DNA of 11,804 nucleotides from Bacillota bacterium. GTDB lineage: Bacteria > Bacillota > Dethiobacteria > SKNC01. The stretch lies in contig SKLX01000018.1 in the NCBI GenBank assembly GCA_007121375.1, forward strand, positions 1 to 11,804, given 5' to 3'. Under the pieces are notes generated by a model. It worked only from the letters and a program-made list of their open reading frames with translations. It did no database searches and was not told where the DNA came from. Positions 5,624 to 11,804 of the stretch are shown in pieces (within the stretch, counting starts at the first letter, position 1; each line of letters opens with the position of its first letter). The position numbers and the translations under genes are program-made.

Positions 5624-7006
5624 TTAATCAACATTTACATTAAAAACTTTTCGTTCCAGAGTAAAACCCCTTTGAAGTTGGAAAACTTTAATTATATCGG
5701 CGGCTGTCAAAACAGGCTCTTCTTTTTCCTCTGTTAAAAAGTGAAGAAGCACAACACTGTAAGGGACCTCCTGGCGAACCTGCAGGCCTCTTATTCCTGC
5801 AGCCCCGGCAGTCCCAGCATCTACAATAACCGATCCCTTTTCCTCCCTTATATCAAAGGAATGGGTGTGGCCATGGAGTAAAAGGGGAACTTCCCCAACA
5901 ATTTTCTTGACCAGTCCAGGATGGTGGGCAGCTGCAATATGAACTTTTTCCCCGGTATTTACTATTTCTTTCAACCTGGTAGCGTTATATTCTAAAACCT
6001 TTTGACTCGCTACCGCCATTTCCTTGGAATCAGAAGATGGGTCTGCTATCCCGGCAATATTTAACCCAAATATATTCACCTTACCTTCCTCCAGCACCAT
6101 AACCTGATCAATCTCTGACATGCGAGATACTACTTCTGGAGAGTCATGGTTTCCGGGAACAAAAACATAGGGAACTTCAAAGGTAGCCACCATGGCAATT
6201 AACTCAGTTTCCAGGGGGGTGCCAAAATCTGTTATGTCTCCTGTATCTATAACCAGATCCACTTGAAAGGTATCTATTACCTGATTAACAAATTTTATGC
6301 CGGCAGGATTATTATGAATATCTGAAACATGAAGAACCCTCAAATCCCCTTCTTGAACACCAAATAGTTCTATCCCTTCAATTTTTTCAAAAACCCGGGA
6401 TATGTTTTCTGCCATTACTTCCATCTGTTGACCCAGGGTATCAACCTTTATCAAGCTTTCTTCAATAAGACTTACCATCCAGGGGGCAGCAGTAAGCACC
6501 CCTTCAAACTCAGGAGTGGAAAAAGCATGGTAGTCATATGTAAAAAAAGCCATAAAGATTAAAATAATTAAAAGAATTAGCCCGGCCGAGCCTCCTCCCA
6601 AAACTTTATACAAATCCCTTTCACCCATTAAATAAATGCCCGCGGCGCCTCCTACAAAACCCAGCAGAAGAATTCGTATAAAAAAATAATATAAAAAAGA
6701 TCTGAGGTCTTTTTCCAGTTGAAGAACAAAATCTTCTTCTCCCAGCTGGACTATCATTTCCTGCATAAGATCTAAATTAATGTTTTCTAAAGTAATTTGA
6801 AATTTTAACGGAGGAAGGTGAGTATCAGCCCTTACCGTTCCAAAGGGTGGAATAATTAATTCTGTAGTTCCACTGCTAAATAAGGATAAATCCCATTTAA
6901 GTTCCAAAGCACTTAAGGGAACGGATACACTGCCGAAAAAACTAATAAGGAAGACCATTCCTAATAAGGCAGCAATGCTTAGTTTAATATAATCCCTTCG
7001 ACTCAA
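5624..7006 (-). CDS. Membrane-anchored metallophosphoesterase, probably extracytoplasmic
   Basis: A 460-residue calcineurin-like phosphoesterase with an unusual membrane part. One hydrophobic segment (about 8-24) is followed by a roughly 80-residue soluble stretch (25-103), then two more (about 104-126 and 136-156) joined by a short charged loop (GERDLYK), and the catalytic domain (about 221-425). Metal-site motifs are complete: D229-x-H231 (VSDIHNN), GD at 256-257, GNHD at 285-288, HH at 361-362 and GHTH at 379-382. By the positive-inside rule (SRR before segment 1) both soluble parts face outward. The start is TTG, with AAGGTGAT 7 nt upstream; an ATG overlapping the ribosome site is out of frame. 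It lies 18 nt after cinA. The substrate is unknown: nucleotide, phospholipid or envelope phosphoester are all possible. The N-terminal ectodomain matches nothing I recognise. Confidence 0.88.
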   Translation of the reverse strand: MSRRDYIKLSIAALLGMVFLISFFGSVSVPLSALELKWDLSLFSSGTTELIIPPFGTVRADTHLPPLKFQITLENINLDLMQEMIVQLGEEDFVLQLEKDLRSFLYYFFIRILLLGFVGGAAGIYLMGERDLYKVLGGGSAGLILLIILIFMAFFTYDYHAFSTPEFEGVLTAAPWMVSLIEESLIKVDTLGQQMEVMAENISRVFEKIEGIELFGVQEGDLRVLHVSDIHNNPAGIKFVNQVIDTFQVDLVIDTGDITDFGTPLETELIAMVATFEVPYVFVPGNHDSPEVVSRMSEIDQVMVLEEGKVNIFGLNIAGIADPSSDSKEMAVASQKVLEYNATRLKEIVNTGEKVHIAAAHHPGLVKKIVGEVPLLLHGHTHSFDIREEKGSVIVDAGTAGAAGIRGLQVRQEVPYSVVLLHFLTEEKEEPVLTAADIIKVFQLQRGFTLERKVFNVNVD

Positions 7007-7024
7007 GCTTCATCACCTTTTAAA

Positions 7025-8266
7025 TTATTTTAAGTGACCCTCCAGGTACAGCCGGAGTAAGTTTAAGGCAGAAACCGCTGCCTGTTCCTTAACACTTCTC
7101 CTGCTTCCCCAAAAATTAAATTTCCGGCAAAAAGTGCCCTGGGGAGTGCCCAGTCCAATATAAACCAGCCCTGCCGGTTCATCAGGATCATCACTGGGTC
7201 CCGCATACCCGGTAGTAGACAGGCTAAAGTGGGAAGAAGAAGAAGATCTAATGTTTTCAACCATGGCCCGGGCAGTTTCTTCACTAACAGCACCTACTGA
7301 GCTTAAAACTTCCTGGGGTACATGCAATAACTCCATTTTGGCCTCATTGCTGTAACATACTATTCCCTGCAAAAAATAATTAGAACTACCGGAAATATCA
7401 GTAAGTTTATCGGCTAAAAGGCCTCCGGTACAGGATTCGGCGGTGGAAACAGTATAATTGCCCTCAAATAAAAGGCGGGCAACTACTCCTTCCAGGGTCT
7501 CTTCGTTAACTCCGTACAGGCAGGATCCAATCTTTTCTTTAACTTTCCCCTCCCAATCCTTTAAAATACTGTCCACATCATCTTTATTCATTCCTTTAAC
7601 GGTTATATAAATATGAGTTTCAGTAGATTGGGCCATAAGCACCACCCGGGGATTTCCTTCAACCTCTATTAAATCCCTAATTCTATCCTCCAGGGTGGCC
7701 TCTCCAAGGCCTATTACTTTTAAAACAAGGGTCTTAATGACATTCCAGGGACTTTTGCCTTTTAAGTAAGGTAAAACTGAATCTTCCACCATAGGTTTTA
7801 CCTCCTCAGGAGGTCCTGGCAATAATATAATAAGTTTTTCTTCCTTCTCTATTATTATACCCGGGGCTGTGCCATTGTTATTTGGAATAAGTTTACAGCC
7901 TTCGGGAATTAAGGCCTGTTTTTTTCTTTTTTCATCCAGCTCAATTCCTACCTTACTATAAATAGCTTCCAACTGCTCCTCCCAGAAACTGTTTTTTTCC
8001 AGGGGCAGTTCCAGCTGAGAGGCTACTACCTCTCTGGTAAGGTCATCTAGCGTAGCCCCTAATCCTCCTGTAAATATTATTAATTGCCCTCTTTTACAAG
8101 CTTCTTGAAAGGCTTCCCTTATATTTTGTCCTTGATCTCCCACTACTCTATGACCTAATAATTCAAACCCTATGGAAGCTAACCTTTCTGATAGAAAACG
8201 AGCATTTTCGTTTAAAATGCTTCCTAAAAGCACCTCATTACCCACATTAATTATTTCAGTCTTCAC
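7025..8266 (-). CDS. cinA: CinA: competence/damage-inducible protein with NMN deamidase domain
   Basis: A 413-residue, full-length two-domain CinA. The N-terminal MoCF/COG1058 domain (about 1-170) has IINVGNEVLLG, TGGLGATLDD (67-76) and LPGPPEE (149-155); this domain carries ADP-ribose pyrophosphatase activity in characterised members. The C-terminal PncC domain (about 255-410), which deamidates nicotinamide mononucleotide, has STAESCTGGLLA (274-285), YFLQGIVCYSNEAK and TGYAGPSDDPDEPAGLVYIG (352-371). The loop after AGP is acidic where most CinA proteins have a glycine-rich segment, and a five-serine run stands at 341-345; neither removes a key residue. The start is GTG, with AGGAGG 8-10 nt upstream. 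It heads the cinA-phosphoesterase-thpR unit behind a sigma-A promoter and an overlapping sigma-H-like motif. Linkage of cinA to recA is widespread in Firmicutes. Confidence 0.96.
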   Translation of the reverse strand: MKTEIINVGNEVLLGSILNENARFLSERLASIGFELLGHRVVGDQGQNIREAFQEACKRGQLIIFTGGLGATLDDLTREVVASQLELPLEKNSFWEEQLEAIYSKVGIELDEKRKKQALIPEGCKLIPNNNGTAPGIIIEKEEKLIILLPGPPEEVKPMVEDSVLPYLKGKSPWNVIKTLVLKVIGLGEATLEDRIRDLIEVEGNPRVVLMAQSTETHIYITVKGMNKDDVDSILKDWEGKVKEKIGSCLYGVNEETLEGVVARLLFEGNYTVSTAESCTGGLLADKLTDISGSSNYFLQGIVCYSNEAKMELLHVPQEVLSSVGAVSEETARAMVENIRSSSSSHFSLSTTGYAGPSDDPDEPAGLVYIGLGTPQGTFCRKFNFWGSRRSVKEQAAVSALNLLRLYLEGHLK

Positions 8267-8287
8267 CCTTAGTTCCTCCTATACCCC

Positions 8288-8316
8288 AAATTCTATCAGG
8301 TAAATTGTAACCCTTT
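8288..8316 (-). promoter_or_regulatory. Possible sigma-H-like promoter of cinA
   Basis: The minus strand reads AAAGGGTTA (8316-8308), 11 nt, then ATAGAATTT (8296-8288). The -10 matches the sigma-H consensus fully; the -35 has AGGG instead of AGGA. It overlaps the sigma-A promoter. With one mismatch in the most conserved part it is clearly weaker than the three other sites in this window. Confidence 0.35.
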
Positions 8317-8332
8317 TATAAGGTTTATGCAA
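8304..8332 (-). promoter_or_regulatory. Sigma-A promoter of cinA
   Basis: The minus strand reads TTGCAT (8332-8327), 17 nt, then TACAAT (8309-8304): -35 match 3 of 6, -10 match 5 of 6, ideal spacing. It lies directly after the terminator of the protease operon and 38 nt before the cinA GTG. Confidence 0.6.
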
Positions 8333-8334
8333 AC

Positions 8335-8360
8335 AAATAAAAAGCAGCTTATCAGCTGCT
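8335..8360 (-). terminator. Intrinsic terminator overlapping the end of the FtsH-like gene
   Basis: On the minus strand AGCAGCT-GATA-AGCTGCT forms a perfect 7-bp stem with a 4-nt loop, followed by TTTTATTTG. The left arm contains the last two serine codons and the first base of the TGA stop, so the coding region ends inside the hairpin. It separates the protease pair from cinA. Confidence 0.85.
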
Positions 8361-9851
8361 AATTTTAACTCTTTTTTTATATTTCTGAAGGGTTTGTCTG
8401 AATTTTTCTCCAGATATTTTTTCCCGGGCGATAAGGTGCTGGGCAACTTCTATAATAAACTTTTTATAACAACCTATTATCTCCTTTACCCTGGCTTCTT
8501 CTTTTTCTATTGTCTTTGTTATTACTTCATGCAAAATATCTGGAGGAATATCATTCAAACTAACTACTCCCAGGGGTGACAACCCGGAGCTAATTAGTTT
8601 TTTAGACAAATCAATTATCTGTTGAAAATCTGAAGAGGAACCTGTACTCTTGCTTCCCAGAATTTCTTCCTCTGCCACAGATCCTCCAAGAAGAATGCAT
8701 ATCTGTCCCTCCAGGTAATCCCTGGTGTAAAGATGAAACTCTCTATCAGGGGATTGTCTCATATAGCCTAAGGCTTTACCCCGGGAAGAAGTGGTAACAC
8801 TGGAAACTGAGCCGGGGCGGACAAACTCACTTATAATAGCATGTCCCGTTTCATGTACAGCAATCCTCCATATTTCTTCCTTATCGGGCTTCCTGTCCAT
8901 TTTTTCGCCCATCATAACTTTGTCCACTGCTTCCAAAAAATCCTTTTGCTTAATTAATTCTCTTTTTTCCCTCATAGCTAATATGGCTGCTTCATTTGCT
9001 ACATTTTCCAGGTGAGCCCCGGAAAAACCAAAGGTTTCTCGGGCCACAACCTTTATATCTACATCTGCATCAAGGGGCTTGTTCCGGATATGCAAATTCA
9101 AAATTTGTTCCCGTCCTTCCAGGTCAGGAAGATCTATATTCACTATCCGGTCAAAACGACCAGGTCTGACCAGGGCAGGGTCAAGAAGTTCAGAACGGTT
9201 GGTAGCTCCGACCACAAGGACCTTGATTTCCTCATGATAATTGATGCCATCCATCTCTACCAGCAGCTGGTTTAAGGTCTGATCATATTCCAGGTGGCTC
9301 CCATGGGTGCCTCTTTTTCCTCCCAGTATCTCTATCTCATCAATAAAAATGATGGCACTATTTTTGTTTTCCTTTTTAGCTTTATCTCGTGCCTGATTAA
9401 AAATCTGCCTTACCCTTTGGGCACCAACACCGGCATAGACCTCAATAAATTCACTTCCCGAGGCCGTCAAAAAGACAGAACCGGTATAACTGGCAGCAGC
9501 CTTGGCCAGCAAGGTCTTGCCTGTTCCAGGTGGACCTACCAGAAGAATACCCTTTAAAGGCCTTATTCCCATTTCCATAACATGATGGGGATTGCAAATA
9601 AATTCTAAAGCCTCCAAAAGTTCTTTTTTCGCTGAGGCATGGCCACCAATTCCCTCAAAGTTAATCCTTTCTACTTTTTTATTCGAATTATCTGTCATGC
9701 TGAAATTCTTGTTTAAGCCTTTAGATCCTATCAGATAATAAAGTACAAAGCCAAGGCCAACCATAAAGAACCAGGGCATCACATTATACCCTTGTTGTAT
9801 CAATATTACTATAAGGGCTGCCCCCAGTCCCAAGGCTGTTTCTTTAATCAT
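8352..9851 (-). CDS. Short FtsH-type membrane AAA metalloprotease
   Basis: A 499-residue FtsH-family protein, well short of the usual 600-650. Two hydrophobic segments (about 5-19 and 25-42) are separated by only a few residues, so the extracytoplasmic domain of ordinary FtsH is missing. The AAA module has Walker A GPPGTGKT (106-113), Walker B IIFIDE (167-172) and the second region of homology NRSELLDPALVRPGRFDR (218-235). The pore motif is VYAGVG where FtsH has MFVGVG, so tyrosine replaces phenylalanine. The zinc protease motif HETGH (333-337) and the third-ligand region STGSSSDFQQ with D408 are intact, so proteolysis is likely. The ATG overlaps the upstream stop as ATGA, indicating translational coupling to the bitopic protein gene. 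It is probably a specialised paralogue of housekeeping FtsH; substrates are unknown. Confidence 0.92.
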   Translation of the reverse strand: MIKETALGLGAALIVILIQQGYNVMPWFFMVGLGFVLYYLIGSKGLNKNFSMTDNSNKKVERINFEGIGGHASAKKELLEALEFICNPHHVMEMGIRPLKGILLVGPPGTGKTLLAKAAASYTGSVFLTASGSEFIEVYAGVGAQRVRQIFNQARDKAKKENKNSAIIFIDEIEILGGKRGTHGSHLEYDQTLNQLLVEMDGINYHEEIKVLVVGATNRSELLDPALVRPGRFDRIVNIDLPDLEGREQILNLHIRNKPLDADVDIKVVARETFGFSGAHLENVANEAAILAMREKRELIKQKDFLEAVDKVMMGEKMDRKPDKEEIWRIAVHETGHAIISEFVRPGSVSSVTTSSRGKALGYMRQSPDREFHLYTRDYLEGQICILLGGSVAEEEILGSKSTGSSSDFQQIIDLSKKLISSGLSPLGVVSLNDIPPDILHEVITKTIEKEEARVKEIIGCYKKFIIEVAQHLIAREKISGEKFRQTLQKYKKRVKISS

Positions 9852-10399
9852 TTAATATCACTCTCCCCGTTACTGGTTATAATTTTACATGGTACCCGGG
9901 GCAGTTTTTCGTATAAAAAATTGTTCCCGCTCTTAAGCTGAAAGTATATTGCTTTTTCTTCTACAATAAAACTATAGTGGTCTATTTGATACTGTCCAAG
10001 AATTTCTTCAATTGCCCGGGACATTTCAGTATAATTACCCTTTACCAGGGCCTCTTGAAGAGAATAATGCACTCGGTAATATACTTCTTCAAGAAAATCA
10101 TTCCTGTTATCCTTAAATTCAATTTCAAATTCCCTATCTCCTAAAATCCTTGTTACATCTTTTCCAATATTACTTTCTGCATATTGGAGGTTGTTAACAT
10201 AATCTAATTCAACATCAATAATTATCATGTCTCCTTCCTGATTCAATTGAGCCTCTTTAACTTTTTCATTCTGATGGATCAATTCAGAAAGGAGTTCATC
10301 TGTTGCCTGTTTTTGATTATAGTATTGAAAACCATAAAAAAAACTTAACACCAGGCAAAAAGATATCAATACTACAATCCATTTTATTTTGGTCAACAT
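9848..10399 (-). CDS. Single-pass membrane protein of unknown family, coupled to the FtsH-like protease
   Basis: I do not recognise this 183-residue protein. It has one N-terminal membrane segment (about 6-25, IKWIVVLISFCLVLSFFYGF) preceded by lysines, so about 155 residues should face outward. That part begins with a helix rich in Q, E and K (about 27-55), then strand-helix-strand elements (IIIDVELDYV; the helix FLEEVYYRVHYSLQEAL; YSFIVEEKAIYFQLK). No lipobox. The ATG at 10399 is preferred because AGGGG lies 8 nt upstream; an in-frame TTG at 10405 is only 3 nt from it. The stop overlaps the protease start (ATGA). The pair has its own promoter and terminator, so the protein probably regulates, presents substrates to, or serves as the outer domain of the protease; that is inference. 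Confidence 0.8.
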   Translation of the reverse strand: MLTKIKWIVVLISFCLVLSFFYGFQYYNQKQATDELLSELIHQNEKVKEAQLNQEGDMIIIDVELDYVNNLQYAESNIGKDVTRILGDREFEIEFKDNRNDFLEEVYYRVHYSLQEALVKGNYTEMSRAIEEILGQYQIDHYSFIVEEKAIYFQLKSGNNFLYEKLPRVPCKIITSNGESDIK

Positions 10400-10463
10400 A
10401 GCCAAAACCCCTTTTGAAACCTTTAAAATGCAATTCCCAAAACAATGCCAGTTTACATAATTA

Positions 10464-10472
10464 ATTATAGCA
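10464..10472 (-). promoter_or_regulatory. Extended -10 promoter of the protease operon
   Basis: The minus strand reads TGCTATAAT (10472-10464): a consensus -10 with the upstream TG of extended -10 promoters. No good -35 is seen 16-18 nt upstream (TGTTCG at 17 nt). It lies in the 165-nt gap between the formyltransferase terminator and the bitopic protein gene, giving a leader of about 60 nt. A second TATAAT at 10504-10499 has no matching -35. Confidence 0.55.
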
Positions 10473-10523
10473 CAGGGCGAAATAACCGAACAGTAGTAAT
10501 TATAACCAGGAAATTTACATAAT

Positions 10524-10551
10524 AAAAAAAGCGCGGATTTACTCCGCGCTT
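10524..10551 (-). terminator. Intrinsic terminator after the formyltransferase gene
   Basis: On the minus strand a perfect 9-bp stem, AAGCGCGGA with TCCGCGCTT and a 5-nt loop, is followed by further T residues down to 10524. It starts 14 nt past the formyltransferase stop and separates rimO and the formyltransferase from the protease operon. Confidence 0.92.
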
Positions 10552-10564
10552 CCTGGAAAGTAAC

Positions 10565-11503
10565 TTATCCCAGTTTTTCACCTAATTTTACATCTACTTT
10601 CTCTAAAAACTCTTTTCCGGAGATCTTTCCTTCTCCGGGCATCTGTACCCGGGTTATCAGCAAAGAACCATCAACGGCAGCAACCTTAAATCCTTCTTCT
10701 TCAACAATACCTACGACTTCTCCTGGAGCAGACTCCTCTACCAGTCCCTCCAGGCGGCTCTCCCAGATTTTAATTTTTTCTCCCCTGAAAAGGGTATGTG
10801 CCCCTGGAGAAGGGCTGGATCCCCTGATTAGATTATATATTTCCCGGGCTGGTTTTTCCCAGTTAATTTCAACATCCTCCTCCCTTATATTTGGTTGATA
10901 AGAAGCCTTCTCCTCATCCTGTTTAATTCTTTCTTCTTTTCCTTCCCTAATTAATGCCACGGCTTCCTTAATCAATCTCACTCCCAGGGGATATAATTTA
11001 TTAAAGTAAAGGGACCCTACCGAATCATCTTCTTCGATGGCTACCTTTTCTTGTAAAACAATATCACCTGTATCTACTCCCTCATCTATGTAATGTATGG
11101 TTACCCCCGTTTCTTTTTCCCCATTGATAACTGCCCAGTTAATAGCGGTACCTCCCCGATACTTGGGAAGCAGGGAAGGATGAAAGTTTATGCCGCCTTT
11201 TGTGGCTATATTGATTACCTCCAGGGGCATAAAATCCGTTACAAAAGCCAATACAAATAAGTCAGGTTTCAAATCTTCAACCCAGGGTACCACCGAAGGA
11301 TCCTTGAGGCGATGGGGAGATTTTCCTTCCGGTTGCAGGATGGGTATATTGTTTTCTAAAGCCAGATCCTTTACTGGATTAGGTCTTTTTCCTTTGGGAT
11401 CATCGGGAACGGTAATTATTCCTATTACTTTTTCTCCTTGTTCCAGTAAAGCCTCCAGGCAATCCTTTCCAAAGGGTCCCTGGCCCACCACAATAATTCT
11501 CAT
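10565..11503 (-). CDS. Fmt/ALDH1L-type formyltransferase
   Basis: A 312-residue formyltransferase-fold protein. The catalytic triad is intact at the numbering used for E. coli Fmt: N106, H108 (GGINFHPSLLPKYRGG) and D144 (YIDEGVDTGDIVLQ). The N-terminal domain (1-200) carries the folate and catalytic site; the C-terminal domain (about 207-305) is the OB-like Fmt_C fold. Several features, MRIIVVGQGPFG, the P in HPSLLP and AINW after the loop, resemble the hydrolase domain of 10-formyltetrahydrofolate dehydrogenase (ALDH1L) more than ordinary methionyl-tRNA formyltransferase. Context also differs: there is no def or rsmB beside it. Possible roles are fMet-tRNA formylation, 10-formyl-THF hydrolysis or formylation of another amine; I cannot choose. 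The ATG follows GGGAGGT at 8 nt. It lies 71 nt after rimO with its own promoter. Confidence 0.88.
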   Translation of the reverse strand: MRIIVVGQGPFGKDCLEALLEQGEKVIGIITVPDDPKGKRPNPVKDLALENNIPILQPEGKSPHRLKDPSVVPWVEDLKPDLFVLAFVTDFMPLEVINIATKGGINFHPSLLPKYRGGTAINWAVINGEKETGVTIHYIDEGVDTGDIVLQEKVAIEEDDSVGSLYFNKLYPLGVRLIKEAVALIREGKEERIKQDEEKASYQPNIREEDVEINWEKPAREIYNLIRGSSPSPGAHTLFRGEKIKIWESRLEGLVEESAPGEVVGIVEEEGFKVAAVDGSLLITRVQMPGEGKISGKEFLEKVDVKLGEKLG

Positions 11504-11544
11504 ATATTATTACCTCCCAATTTTTTCTTTACCTGTTTTTTTTA

Positions 11545-11573
11545 ATTATATTTTAAATTGAATGAAAATTCAA
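11545..11573 (-). promoter_or_regulatory. Sigma-A promoter of the formyltransferase gene
   Basis: The minus strand reads TTGAAT (11573-11568), 17 nt, then TATAAT (11550-11545): -35 match 4 of 6, -10 match 6 of 6. The -35 and most of the spacer lie within a perfect 10-bp inverted repeat with loop GAAA (11554-11577) that also covers the rimO stop codon. No T-run follows the repeat on the minus strand, so it is not a normal terminator. Confidence 0.6.
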
Positions 11574-11574
11574 T

Positions 11575-11804
11575 TTATATTATCCATAATTCCTCTTCTC
11601 CCTCCAAATCATAAGAATAAGACCTGGTAATACGGGCTTTAACCATCTCTCCTGGAATAAGCTGTCGAGAACTGTTTAAATAAACTACACCATCTACCTC
11701 CGGGGCCTGCCCATAAAAACGTCCATGAAATAATCCAGGACTTACCTGGCCTTCAACCAGCACATCCAGGGATTTATCTATATATGACTTGTTTTTCTTC
11801 AAAG
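11575..11804 (-). CDS. rimO: Ribosomal protein S12 methylthiotransferase RimO (3' end only)
   Basis: The last 76 codons of a gene that continues past the right edge of the window. The in-frame TTG at the edge is an internal leucine codon, not a start. The visible part is the C-terminal TRAM domain, with DVLVEG, GRFYGQAPEVDGVVYL (the QAPEVDG signature separates RimO from the related MiaB and MtaB) and GEMVKARITRSYSYDLEGE. RimO is a radical-SAM enzyme that adds a methylthio group to an aspartate of ribosomal protein S12. The radical-SAM and UPF0004 domains are outside the window. Its position upstream of cinA and recA agrees with the usual clostridial order, except that pgsA is not next. Confidence 0.93.
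   Translation of the reverse strand, partial: LKKNKSYIDKSLDVLVEGQVSPGLFHGRFYGQAPEVDGVVYLNSSRQLIPGEMVKARITRSYSYDLEGEEELWII

Noticed and set aside
7063..7293. Second minus-strand frame inside cinA
   Set aside because: Overlaps the conserved PncC domain in another frame; no independent start signal.
11190..11561. Plus-strand open frame opposite the formyltransferase
   Set aside because: Antisense to a clearly conserved protein; no domain-like features or translation signal.

Overview
The window is an AT-rich chromosomal segment of a low-GC Gram-positive endospore former, most likely an anaerobic clostridial-type Firmicute. This rests on spoVS, a near-identical match to the Bacillus protein; on rny, ymdB and a Gram-positive LexA box in front of recA; and on sporulation-type (sigma-H) promoter motifs. 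All recognisable genes lie on the minus strand, so transcription runs from the high-coordinate end to the low end. There is no sign of phage, transposon, CRISPR, tRNA or rRNA.

In transcription order. (1) 11804-10524: the 3' end of rimO, then an Fmt/ALDH1L-type formyltransferase with its own sigma-A promoter, closed by a strong terminator. (2) 10472-8335: a two-gene unit with an extended -10 promoter. It encodes a single-pass membrane protein of unknown family and a short FtsH-type AAA protease, joined by an ATGA overlap and closed by a terminator whose stem includes the stop codon. (3) 8332-5027: cinA, a membrane-anchored metallophosphoesterase and thpR, with 18-21 nt gaps. (4) 5026-3874: recA behind a LexA box and a sigma-H-like promoter. 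(5) 3873-3506: a 368-nt gap with no convincing gene. It holds a near-consensus sigma-A promoter, about 270 nt of potentially structured leader and a strong intrinsic terminator just before rny. (6) 3505-1911: rny with its own terminator. (7) 1904-25: an unknown 183-codon gene behind a consensus sigma-H-like promoter, then ymdB, then spoVS behind another such promoter, then a final terminator.

The conserved core (rimO, cinA, recA, rny, ymdB, spoVS) covers ribosome modification, competence/NAD salvage, recombination, mRNA decay, cyclic-nucleotide hydrolysis and sporulation. Two neighbours often found here in related genomes are missing: pgsA between rimO and cinA, and recX after recA. The formyltransferase and the protease pair occupy the rimO-cinA interval instead.

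The most notable observations are: the exact 9-mer GCAGGAATT upstream of recA, the unknown gene and spoVS, each time with a correctly spaced GAAT -10 element, suggesting a local sigma-H regulon that includes recA; the promoter-leader-terminator unit before rny, with mutually exclusive pairings; the rny start, where the only conventional start codon lies inside the Shine-Dalgarno sequence; and the compact FtsH-like protease paired with a bitopic partner. Family assignments come from motif recognition alone, since no search could be run.
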